This document shows, in pieces, positions 1-5,607 of a stretch of 11,045 nucleotides of DNA (the stretch's first letter is position 1; each line of letters opens with the position of its first letter). The notes beneath the pieces are model-generated. The model searched no databases. It was not told the origin of the DNA and worked only from the letters and a program-made list of their open reading frames with translations. This stretch comes from Syntrophus sp964555065. Lineage in GTDB: Bacteria > Desulfobacterota > Syntrophia > Syntrophales > Syntrophaceae. The stretch covers positions 1-11,045 of the forward strand of contig CAZKRB010000081.1 in the NCBI GenBank assembly GCA_964555065.1. The letters run 5' to 3'. The translations under genes and the position numbers were made by a program.

Positions 1-100
1 GTGTCTCAGCAAAAACGCCTCTATAGGGCATACTCTAATGAAGCACAATGAATAGCTTTATGGCAGATGGGGATGTTCAGGTGGGGTAAAATCCTATGGA

Positions 101-129
101 ACTTTAGAGCCGTTTGTTTAAATTCACCC
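101..129. repeat. 29-bp direct repeat, copy 1 (upstream of toxin-antitoxin pair)
   Basis: This stretch, beginning ACTTTAGAGCC and ending AAATTCACCC, recurs without mismatch and in the same orientation at 1218-1246. Identity stops abruptly at both edges. The two copies bracket the toxin-antitoxin operon and about 320 bp of non-coding DNA. In both copies one reading frame encodes FRAVCLNSP, but no gene is supported there. The pair could be the footprint of a cassette insertion, a recombination scar or a dispersed genomic repeat. Confidence 0.8.
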
Positions 130-141
130 AAAAAATTGTGG

Positions 142-170
142 TTGCATAATATGGTTTATAGTACTATAGT
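142..170 (+). promoter_or_regulatory. Predicted promoter and palindromic operator of the toxin-antitoxin operon
   Basis: TTGCAT (142-147) and TATAGT (165-170) are separated by 17 bp, a good sigma-70 layout. The perfect 12-bp palindrome TATAGTACTATA (157-168) overlaps the -10 box. In toxin-antitoxin operons the antitoxin, usually with the toxin, represses its own promoter at such palindromes. The XRE-type antitoxin encoded downstream is therefore the likely ligand. Transcription would start near 177, giving a leader of about 14 nt before the toxin start. This is inferred from sequence only. Confidence 0.5.
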
Positions 171-190
171 TCACAGCGTCTGGGGGTGGC

Positions 191-571
191 GTGCAGCTTT
201 TCAAAACAAAATGGTTCATGCGTTACGCACGGAAGGAACGGCTTGGGGATGACAGCCTTTGTGATGCTATCGAACGCGCGGAGCGAGGGATTGTGGACGC
301 CGATTTAGGCGGCGGGATCATCAAGCAACGGGTGGCGCGAGCAGGACAAGGCCGCTCAGGTGGCTACCGGCTGCTGATTGCCTACCGCTCCGGCAATCGG
401 GCGGTGTTCCTTTACGGCTTCGCAAAAAGCGAACGGGACAACATCGAGGAGGACGATTTGGAAACACTGCGAGAAATCGGCGAAGCATGGCTTGAAGCGG
501 AGGAAAAGCAACTCGAACATGCCATTAAAGAGGGGCTTTTAAAGGAGGTAGATTATGACAACGAAAAATAA
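191..571 (+). CDS. RelE/HigB-like type II toxin (PF06296-type RNase)
   Basis: The 126-residue protein resembles the RelE-like toxin family formerly called DUF1044, whose members are small ribosome-associated mRNA endonucleases neutralised by a cognate antitoxin. Recognisable blocks are the N-terminal FKTKWF..YARKE (4-16), the basic KQRVAR..GQGRSGGYR (45-60) and FLYGFAKSERDNI (73-85). Length is normal for the family, with a somewhat long acidic and Lys-rich tail after residue 100. The start is GTG at 191, preceded by a G-rich stretch (183-189) that is a poor Shine-Dalgarno, so low toxin translation is plausible. The gene overlaps the antitoxin gene by 17 bp, the usual arrangement in toxin-first (HigBA-type) operons. 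Family assignment is confident; cleavage specificity cannot be read from sequence. Confidence 0.85.
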   Translation: MQLFKTKWFMRYARKERLGDDSLCDAIERAERGIVDADLGGGIIKQRVARAGQGRSGGYRLLIAYRSGNRAVFLYGFAKSERDNIEEDDLETLREIGEAWLEAEEKQLEHAIKEGLLKEVDYDNEK

Positions 572-893
572 GAGATACGGTCGGCTGACCCAGGCACTGC
601 TTGAAACAGCCACGGACATGAAAAACGCGGGCCTTCTGGATAAGGCAGCTTACGAAAAAATCACCATGCGGCACCTCGGCGTGAAAGACAAAACCGCGAT
701 TGAGCCGTTGACAGGCGAAGATATCCGCGCAATGCGCGAACAAGCGCACCTGAGCCAGGCGGTCTTTGCCCACTATCTCAATTTAACGGTCGGGTACATC
801 TCGCAATTGGAACGCGGCGCGAAGCGTCCGACAGGCGCGGCGCTCGCACTCCTGAACGTGATCCGCCACAAGGGAATTGAGGCTATTCTTTAA
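555..893 (+). CDS. XRE-family antitoxin / transcriptional repressor (HigA-like)
   Basis: The 112-residue protein has an N-terminal arm (1-50) likely to bind the toxin and a C-terminal XRE/Cro helix-turn-helix at about 56-103. The core is LSQAVFAHYLNLTVGYIS followed by QLERGAKRP, with the typical final ALALLNVI. Such proteins inactivate the toxin and repress the operon. The ATG at 555 has a strong AAGGAGG (542-548) inside the end of the toxin gene, so the antitoxin should be translated better than the toxin, as expected. It overlaps the toxin by 17 bp and shares its promoter. The likely operator is the palindrome at 157-168. It looks intact and full-length. Confidence 0.87.
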   Translation: MTTKNKRYGRLTQALLETATDMKNAGLLDKAAYEKITMRHLGVKDKTAIEPLTGEDIRAMREQAHLSQAVFAHYLNLTVGYISQLERGAKRPTGAALALLNVIRHKGIEAIL

Positions 894-957
894 ACAAAAG
901 AATACATTTTGCGGTTTTAGTCAAAAACGCTCATAATCCGCTTGCCTCTCTTTTCAT

Positions 958-985
958 ACTTCCGATAATGTAAAGAACCGGAAGT
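958..985. repeat. 28-bp imperfect palindrome with dif-like proportions
   Basis: Perfect 7-bp arms ACTTCCG (958-964) and CGGAAGT (979-985) enclose 14 bp. Folding the 28 bp as two 14-bp halves gives 10 of 14 matching positions. It can be read as 11-bp arm, 6-bp centre (TGTAAA), 11-bp arm, the layout of XerCD dif/pdif sites, and it shares the 8-mer ATAATGTA with E. coli dif across the XerC arm and centre. Whether any recombinase uses it is unknown. Confidence 0.35.
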
Positions 986-1038
986 TTCAGGGAATAAATT
1001 GAAGAAAACTGACCATTTCAAGAGGGAGTTTTACAGGA

Positions 1039-1065
1039 AAATGGAACGATATTCCAGTTCCATTT
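1039..1065. repeat. 9-bp inverted repeat
   Basis: AAATGGAAC (1039-1047) and GTTCCATTT (1057-1065) are perfect reverse complements around a 9-nt spacer. On either strand this would form a short AT-rich hairpin. It lies in the gene-free stretch between the antitoxin gene and gpmA. Its role is unknown. Confidence 0.5.
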
Positions 1066-1180
1066 ATAAAAAGGGAATTCCTACAGGGCGAAAACGCAGC
1101 TATGTTTTCATTGGCCCATTCTGCCGATGGTTTCCCTGCATGAACACGGAGAAGCGAGTGTCAATAAAGACCGCAGCATA

Positions 1181-1222
1181 AAAGTCAAGCCCCAGGATTG
1201 TTCCGCTCTCCTACTTGACTTT
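1181..1222. repeat. 9-bp inverted repeat, possible gpmA terminator
   Basis: AAAGTCAAG (1181-1189) and CTTGACTTT (1214-1222) are perfect reverse complements with a 24-nt spacer. The right arm runs into the second 29-bp direct repeat. Read on the - strand, downstream of gpmA, the stem ends in CTTGACTTTT, so it could act as a weak terminator for gpmA. The long loop and short T-run make this uncertain. Confidence 0.35.
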
Positions 1223-1246
1223 AGAGCCGTTTGTTTAAATTCACCC
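1218..1246. repeat. 29-bp direct repeat, copy 2 (downstream of toxin-antitoxin pair)
   Basis: This is identical to 101-129 over 29 bp and in the same orientation. Its first five bases are also the end of the right arm of the inverted repeat at 1181-1222. It lies about 70 bp beyond the 3' end of the convergent gpmA gene. One repeat-to-repeat unit is 1,117 bp. Confidence 0.8.
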
Positions 1247-1319
1247 CCAATTCCTATTCTTTTTATGGAAATTTTGAATGGCTCCTCGTGGCATGCTGTG
1301 AATATTGCTGGTGTTCTGC

Positions 1320-2000
1320 TTAAGACCTGGACATCGGTTTCATTGTCCGGTCCAGTTCATAGATCATGGGGATTCCCGTCGGAATATCGAAATCGACGAT
1401 ATCCGCATCGGATATCTCTTCGAGAACTTTGACAAGAGCCCGTAGGCTGTTCCCGTGGGCGACAATCAGGACCTGCTTTTCCGTCCGGATTGCCGGGACG
1501 ATGAACTCGTTCCAGACGGGCAGGACACGCTCCAGGGTATCCTTCAAAGATTCCCCCATGGGAAGTTGCTGCGGGGGAATGTTCCGATAGCGACGGTCAT
1601 GTCCCTCGCAACGAGGATCGTTCCTGGCCAGCGTCGGAGGACGGACATCGAAGCTGCGTCGCCAGATTTTTACTTGTTGCTCCCCGTATTCCTCGGCCAG
1701 TTTGATTTTGCTCAGTCCCTCAAGCGACCCATAGTGTCTTTCATTGAGCCGCCAGTCGTGGACGGCAGGAATCCACAGAAGATCCATCTCATCTAAAATG
1801 ATCCACAGGGTCCGGATGGCCCGCTTCAGCAGAGAGGTAAAGGCGATATTAAAGGTAAGCCCCTGCTGCTTGAGCAGCTTTCCGGCGGTTCTAGCTTCCT
1901 TGGCGCCCTTTGCCGTCAGATCCACATCAGTCCAACCCGTAAAGAGCTTCTCCCGGTTCCATGTGCTTTCTCCGTGACGGACCAGAACGAGTTTGTACAT
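1320..2000 (-). CDS. gpmA: 2,3-bisphosphoglycerate-dependent phosphoglycerate mutase
   Basis: This enzyme interconverts 3- and 2-phosphoglycerate in glycolysis and gluconeogenesis, in the cytoplasm, through a phosphohistidine intermediate. The protein has 226 residues, slightly shorter than E. coli GpmA (about 250). It carries the N-terminal RHGES signature (8-12) with the phosphorylated His9, the FTGWTDVDLT block (20-29), SLLKRAIRTLW (56-66), the NERHYG motif with catalytic Glu87 (86-91), YGEQQVKIWRRS (105-116) and the second catalytic His182 in AHGNSLR. All key residues are present, so it should be active. The ATG at 2000 follows an AAGGAA Shine-Dalgarno. It appears to be a single-gene unit, convergent with the toxin-antitoxin operon. 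Nothing around it suggests a specialised role. Confidence 0.95.
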   Translation of the reverse strand: MYKLVLVRHGESTWNREKLFTGWTDVDLTAKGAKEARTAGKLLKQQGLTFNIAFTSLLKRAIRTLWIILDEMDLLWIPAVHDWRLNERHYGSLEGLSKIKLAEEYGEQQVKIWRRSFDVRPPTLARNDPRCEGHDRRYRNIPPQQLPMGESLKDTLERVLPVWNEFIVPAIRTEKQVLIVAHGNSLRALVKVLEEISDADIVDFDIPTGIPMIYELDRTMKPMSRS

Positions 2001-2270
2001 AAGGATTCCTTTCCTTTCACTTCCACAGCGTTGTCAACTTGTGACTGCCCGACATCCGGAAGTGCACACCGACGGCCGCTATAAAGATCTGGAGAACGCG
2101 GGACAGGACCTTTGGCTGTTGCTCAAAATCAGGATACCTGTCGCAATAGTACCGGGACCAACCATCAAGGGCCCCGCCCCTATGCTGCGAATTTCTTCTT
2201 TACTACAGGGTTGCCTGACTACATAGGGTAAGACTATAAGGAGGACATGGACATGATCCTGAAAGCCGGC
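2001..2270. other. Intergenic region upstream of gpmA
   Basis: No open frame with recognisable content lies on either strand. A TTGACA stands about 35 bp upstream of gpmA on the - strand but has no convincing -10 partner. On the + strand AAGGAGG precedes ATG codons near 2247, but the frame behind them (2247-2555) resembles no protein and runs antisense to the cysK stump and the methyltransferase gene. The stretch may replace the deleted remainder of cysK. Confidence 0.4.
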
Positions 2271-2375
2271 CTACTTGGCAAGGACCGTCGCCGGCATTCC
2301 CTCTGTAAGATGATTCAGTTTCACAGGCGGCGTATTGCCGATGGAACGGGAGTTGTCTTCGTAGATTCGTTTCAT
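2271..2375 (-). pseudogene. cysK: N-terminal remnant of cysteine synthase A
   Basis: A 34-codon frame begins at ATG 2375 and ends with TAG at 2271-2273. It reads MKRIYEDNSRSIGNTPPVK, then LNHLTEGMPATVLAK. This matches the amino terminus of O-acetylserine (thiol)-lyase CysK, including the IGNTP block that helps form the active-site entrance. In intact CysK the next residues are EGRNPAYSVKCRIG, with the PLP lysine just beyond. Here homology stops at the stop codon, and about 270 residues including that lysine are missing. The start has a good AGGAGG and lies 5 nt after the methyltransferase stop, so it was probably co-transcribed with it. It cannot make a working enzyme; a function as a short peptide is unlikely. 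The assignment rests on remembered CysK sequence. Confidence 0.72.
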
Positions 2376-2380
2376 GATTA

Positions 2381-3013
2381 TCATCCTCCTGTTTTGCTGG
2401 GATCAGCTATAATCATTTTCACCATCCCCATAGGACCAAGATGTTCTATATTTTGTATCGCCAAACCTGCTTTTACGATGTTCTTTATTGTACGGCGATT
2501 GATGTTCGGTCCCAGCAAGGAAACAAATATAGGATTTAAAACATCCATTAAGTAGCCGATGACCGGCCGATCGATACGGACATGCTCAAGAAGAAGGATT
2601 TGACCGCCGGGCTTCACAACACGCCTCAATTCTTGCAAGCCCAAAACAGGATCGGGCACAGAACAGAATACAAATGTTGCGACAGACGTATCAAAAAAAT
2701 TATCGGGAAATGAAAGTGCTTGAACATCGCCTTCCATAAGCTTTATCGCAAGCCCCAGCCCGTCGGCTCTTTTCTTCGCAAGGGGAAGCATCTTATCCGC
2801 TATGTCTATGCCCGTGATGTCGGCGTCCTTTGGGTAATAAGGAAAATTCTTTCCTGTGCCGACACCGACCTCCAGAATCTTTCCCTTTGCATGTGACAGC
2901 AACTTTCTTCGCCAACGTTTGAAAACACGCTCAGAGAAGAACTCTACGAGATCATAGTACGGGGCGATACGATTGTACCGCGCTTTTGTTTCTGCCGTTA
3001 AATCCCTGTCCAT
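2381..3013 (-). CDS. Class I SAM-dependent methyltransferase (UbiE/Methyltransf_11 type)
   Basis: This is a cytoplasmic Rossmann-fold methyltransferase of unknown substrate. Numbered from the first possible ATG (3076), it shows ARYNRIAPYYDL (32-43, as in UbiE-like enzymes), SAM-binding motif I ILEVGVGTGKNF (67-78), the acidic ribose contact GIDIADKML (89-97), motif II near EGDVQALSFPD (115-125) and LRRVVKPGGQILLLEHV (150-166). Possible starts are 3076, 3058, 3040 and 3013. I prefer ATG 3013 (210 aa, MDRDLTAETKARYN), because the upstream codons overlap the His/Gly-rich tail of the preceding small gene in another frame and have no good Shine-Dalgarno. It seems to be the second gene of a small operon with the DUF2933-like gene ahead and the cysK stump behind. 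That context hints at a stress or metal-linked role, but the substrate is not known. Confidence 0.85.
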   Translation of the reverse strand: MDRDLTAETKARYNRIAPYYDLVEFFSERVFKRWRRKLLSHAKGKILEVGVGTGKNFPYYPKDADITGIDIADKMLPLAKKRADGLGLAIKLMEGDVQALSFPDNFFDTSVATFVFCSVPDPVLGLQELRRVVKPGGQILLLEHVRIDRPVIGYLMDVLNPIFVSLLGPNINRRTIKNIVKAGLAIQNIEHLGPMGMVKMIIADPSKTGG

Positions 3014-3150
3014 ACTTCTTATGGCCTTCCTTATCGTGTTCATGTCCTCCGTGGTCGCCATGGCCGCAACACCCATGTCCGGAAAAGTGCATCCAGATGA
3101 AAAAGATGAATATCAAAATAAAAAAACCAGTTTTCCCTTATCCAGTCCAT
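2952..3150 (-). pseudogene. DUF2933-like small His/Gly-rich membrane protein, frameshifted
   Basis: From ATG 3150, with an ideal AAGGAGG eight bases upstream, the frame begins MDWIRENWFF and then hits a run of seven T (A7 at 3120-3126 on the + strand). As written it continues as a garbled 36-residue peptide ending at 3040. With one T fewer it reads ILIFIFFIWMHFSGHGCC, then GHGDHGGHEHDKEGHK. That is a single membrane helix followed by a His/Gly/Cys-rich tail, the pattern of DUF2933-type small proteins often found near metal-resistance genes. The repaired frame would end at 2952 (65 aa), overlapping the methyltransferase start. The cause may be a true inactivating indel, phase variation or a sequencing error. 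Family membership is from memory of similar proteins; metal binding is an inference from the tail. Confidence 0.65.
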
Positions 3151-3167
3151 AAACATGTCCTCCTTAT

Positions 3168-3348
3168 GGGGCCAGTTCACGAAAGGGAAAATATCGTACG
3201 CTAAGAAAATATATAGGTGGAAATTCAGCATGTTAGAAGATCGTCCGATGCGACGATCTTCTAACATGTGCGGTTTATTTAACTCATTGGATTCACGTCA
3301 TATTCACAACCCTAACGTACGTCCAAATCCGTTTCGTGAGCTGACCCC
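3168..3348. mobile_element. MITE-like 181-bp element with decayed terminal inverted repeats
   Basis: The left end (3168-3205) and the reverse complement of the right end (3311-3348) align without gaps at about 27 of 38 positions. They include GGGG, CAG, TCACGAAA (3177-3184) and, at the same offset, CGTACG. Several differences are C/T or A/G transitions, as expected from decay. A long perfect palindrome (3229-3268) sits near the middle. No transposase is present, so this fits a non-autonomous element or an IS scar. No clear target duplication was found. It provides the leader of the DUF2933-like gene and separates it from the efflux operon. Confidence 0.5.
3229..3268. repeat. Perfect 17-bp inverted repeat with 6-nt loop
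   Basis: CATGTTAGAAGATCGTC (3229-3245) and its exact reverse complement (3252-3268) flank CGATGC. This is the strongest hairpin in the window. It lies about 85 bp beyond the stop of the last permease gene on the - strand, so it could end efflux operon transcripts, although no T-run follows on that strand. It is also central to the MITE-like element. No gene encodes it. Confidence 0.8.
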
Positions 3349-3352
3349 TACT

Positions 3353-4462
3353 TTACCCGATCTTTTTCTTGAATCTTAGTGAACTGACCCCGATGAGAAG
3401 CAGGCTGAGAATGGTCAGCGCGGTCATCTGCGGCCACAGAATGTCCATTCCGTTGCCTTTGAGAAAGATGCCGCGAATGATCACTAGGATATACCGCAGG
3501 GGGTTCACGTACGTGATGTACTGCACGAAAACCGGCATATTCTCGATGGGGAACATGAATCCTGACAGGAGAATGGCCGGAGCGAAAAAGAGGAAGGTGG
3601 ACATGAGGGCCTGCTGCTGCGTCCGGGAAATCGTGGAGATGAAAAGCCCGATCCCCAGGACCGAGATAAGATAAATGACGGTACCCAGAAAGAGGAGGGG
3701 GAGGGAACCCTTGATCGGGATATTAAACCAGGCGGTGCCTGCGGCGGTCACGAGGAGCATGTCGAAAAACCCGATCAGCGCGAAGGGGATGGTTTTGCCG
3801 ATCATCAGTTCGAAGGGACGCAACGGGGTGACCATGAGCTGTTCCATCGTCCCGATTTCACGCTCCCTCACGACCGCCATGGAAGTGAGCAGGAGGCAGA
3901 TGAGCATGATCAGGATGGCGATCACCCCCGGGACGTTGTAGTTCCTGCTCCTCAGATCCGGGTTGAACCAGGCCCGCGCCCTTACGTCCAGTTTCACGGG
4001 GCTCGCTGCGATTCGCGTTCCCCTTTCCCTCCCATACTGCGTGATGATTCGAGAGGCGTAACTGCCGGCCACCGTGGCCGTGTTCGAATCAGTTCCATCG
4101 ACGATGACCTGGACGGCGGTCGGGAACCCCCGGGCGAGGTCCTTCGAGAAGCCTTCCGCTATTTCCACGGCACAGAGCACCTTTCCCCGGTCGACGAGTT
4201 CCCGCAGTTCCTTGCCCGAGGAAATACGGTAAAGGATCTCGAAGTAGCCCGATCCTTCGAACCGCCTGGCCAGTTCCCTGCTGTCTACAGATCCATCGCG
4301 ATCGTAAAAGGCGGTCACAATATGAGTCACATCGGTGGTCACCGCATAGCCGAAAACGAAAAGCTGGATGATCGGGATCAGAAAGACGATCCCCCTCATC
4401 CGCTTGTCCCGGAAAAGCTCGATAAACTCCTTTCTGATCATCTGCCGGATGCGCTCACCCAC
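3353..4462 (-). CDS. ABC-2 type efflux permease (YbhR-like), last gene of the efflux operon
   Basis: This 369-residue inner-membrane subunit pairs with the neighbouring permease to form the translocation path of the exporter. It has a cytoplasmic N-terminus, a first membrane helix (about 25-42), a large periplasmic domain (43-175) containing VDGTDSNTATVAG (121-133), and five further helices near 178-199, 225-246, 253-275, 285-306 and 340-361. The signature VREREIGTMEQLMVTPL (198-214), typical of ABC2_membrane_3 permeases, is present. The start is GTG 4462 with AGGAG six bases upstream. The gap to the preceding permease is 32 bp. The end codes for SLRFKKKIG, and within it lies one copy of the GGGGTCAGTTCAC motif shared with the adjoining element. 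Order and sequence match E. coli YbhR; the substrate is unknown. Confidence 0.92.
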   Translation of the reverse strand: MGERIRQMIRKEFIELFRDKRMRGIVFLIPIIQLFVFGYAVTTDVTHIVTAFYDRDGSVDSRELARRFEGSGYFEILYRISSGKELRELVDRGKVLCAVEIAEGFSKDLARGFPTAVQVIVDGTDSNTATVAGSYASRIITQYGRERGTRIAASPVKLDVRARAWFNPDLRSRNYNVPGVIAILIMLICLLLTSMAVVREREIGTMEQLMVTPLRPFELMIGKTIPFALIGFFDMLLVTAAGTAWFNIPIKGSLPLLFLGTVIYLISVLGIGLFISTISRTQQQALMSTFLFFAPAILLSGFMFPIENMPVFVQYITYVNPLRYILVIIRGIFLKGNGMDILWPQMTALTILSLLLIGVSSLRFKKKIG

Positions 4463-4494
4463 TGCGTGCTCCTGTTTCCAAGTCCGTTTCTCTC

Positions 4495-5607
4495 TCAGAT
4501 AATTTTTTTCCTGAACTTTCTGTTCGCCAGCGCGAAGACGACAATCCCGAAAACACTCAGGAGGAAGGTATCAAAGGCCAGGAATTTAAAAGGATTGGCC
4601 TTCAGAAAGATGTCCTTGATGAGAGCAACGAAGTACCTGGCCGGGATGATCCGCGTCAACAGTTGAAGGGGCTCCGGCATATTGGCGATGGAGTACATGA
4701 AACCCGACAGGAGAAAGGCGGGGAGATAGGAAGTGACCATGGCCACCTGGCTCGCCACGAGCTGCGACTTCGCCGCCACGGAGATGAGGATGCCGAGGCT
4801 GAGACCGCCGAAGAGAAAGATGCTTGAAACCAGCAAGAGGAGAACGACGCTCCCCCGGAAGGGGACGCCGAAAAGGAAGACGCCGATGACGACGGAAACG
4901 GCCACGTCGATCAGGCCAATGAGAAAATAGGGGATCAACTTGCCGAGGAGCAATTCCGTTTTCTTGATCGGGGTCGACACCAGCTGTTCCATGGTGCCTC
5001 TTTCCCATTCGCGGGCCACGGTGAGGGAGGTCAGGAGCGCCGCAATGATCCCCATGATCACCGCGACGAGCCCGGGGATAACATAGTTCCGCGATTTGAG
5101 CTCCGAGTTGTACCAGACCCGGATCCGGGGCTCGATGGGCGGAAGCCTCCTTTGTGGGCTCATCCGCTGGGTAAAAAGATCCGCTACGGCTGCCACGTAG
5201 GCGAGTCCGATGGTGGCCGTGTTGGAGTCGCTGCCATCCACGAGGACCTGCACCTGGATCTCTTTTCCTGTTCTGAGGTTCTTCGAGAAATCAAGGGGGA
5301 TCCAAATGGCGACGCGGGCGATTCCTTTGTCCAGATAGGGGGTGATCTCCTCCGGAGTTGACGGATAACCGACGACCGCAAAGTATCCCGATTGCACCAG
5401 TTCCGCAAGAAATTCCCGGCTCTCGCTGCTGTTGTCCTGGTCGTAGACCACGGTTTTCAGGTTATCCACATCCAGGGTGATGGCATAGCCAAAGAGAAAG
5501 AGCAGGAGGACCGGCATGAGAAACGCCAGGGCCAGGCTGAAGGGGTCCCTTGAGATCTGGATCAGCTCCTTCTTCGTTACGGCCTTGATCCGCAGGAATC
5601 TCATCAT
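4495..5607 (-). CDS. ABC-2 type efflux permease (YbhS-like)
   Basis: This 370-residue inner-membrane permease has the same plan as its downstream partner. It has helix 1 at about 25-43, a periplasmic domain (44-175) with VDGSDSNTATIGLAY (123-137), and helices near 178-198, 225-247, 252-276, 285-305 and 341-361. The ARE.ERGTMEQLVSTPI block spans 198-214. The shared DG.DSNTAT segment and collinear helices show that the two permeases are paralogues expected to form a heterodimer. The ATG at 5607 overlaps the stop of the ATPase gene as ATGATGA (4-bp overlap), so translation is probably coupled. A second ATG follows at once, so the start could be one codon later. It corresponds to E. coli YbhS by position and sequence. 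Confidence 0.92.
   Translation of the reverse strand: MMRFLRIKAVTKKELIQISRDPFSLALAFLMPVLLLFLFGYAITLDVDNLKTVVYDQDNSSESREFLAELVQSGYFAVVGYPSTPEEITPYLDKGIARVAIWIPLDFSKNLRTGKEIQVQVLVDGSDSNTATIGLAYVAAVADLFTQRMSPQRRLPPIEPRIRVWYNSELKSRNYVIPGLVAVIMGIIAALLTSLTVAREWERGTMEQLVSTPIKKTELLLGKLIPYFLIGLIDVAVSVVIGVFLFGVPFRGSVVLLLLVSSIFLFGGLSLGILISVAAKSQLVASQVAMVTSYLPAFLLSGFMYSIANMPEPLQLLTRIIPARYFVALIKDIFLKANPFKFLAFDTFLLSVFGIVVFALANRKFRKKII

Larger units (their letters stand above)
894..1319. other. Gene-free stretch rich in inverted repeats
   Basis: No credible gene was found on either strand. A 60-codon open frame from a TTG at 999 has no Shine-Dalgarno or recognisable motif. The stretch holds a 28-bp imperfect palindrome (958-985), a 9-bp inverted repeat (1039-1047/1057-1065), a 9-bp inverted repeat (1181-1189/1214-1222) and the second copy of the 29-bp direct repeat (1218-1246). 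A weak hairpin with an 8-bp stem and one mismatch (911-918/923-930) follows the antitoxin stop but lacks a T-run. The density of dyads suggests a decayed mobile element or recombination target. Confidence 0.6.

Noticed and set aside
911..930. Terminator of the toxin-antitoxin operon
   Set aside because: The GCGGTTTT/AAAAACGC stem has a mismatch and no T-run follows, so it is too weak to call.
999..1181. 60-codon open frame from TTG between the antitoxin and gpmA genes
   Set aside because: No Shine-Dalgarno, no recognisable motif, and it runs through the inverted repeat at 1039-1065.
101..1246. Integron cassette with attC sites
   Set aside because: The 29-bp repeats lack a GTTRRRY core and the R'/L' structure of attC, and no integrase is nearby.
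2057..2063. Further copy of the CGGAAGT arm of the 28-bp dyad
   Set aside because: Only one arm (8 bp) is shared and there is no partner arm, so chance is enough.
2247..2555. 102-codon + strand frame behind a good AAGGAGG
   Set aside because: It is antisense to the cysK stump and the methyltransferase 3' end and its product resembles no protein; the ribosome-site match is likely chance.
4586..5008. 140-codon - strand frame inside the YbhS-like permease gene
   Set aside because: It is an alternative-frame shadow of a well-supported permease, with Arg/His-rich composition typical of out-of-frame GC-rich DNA.
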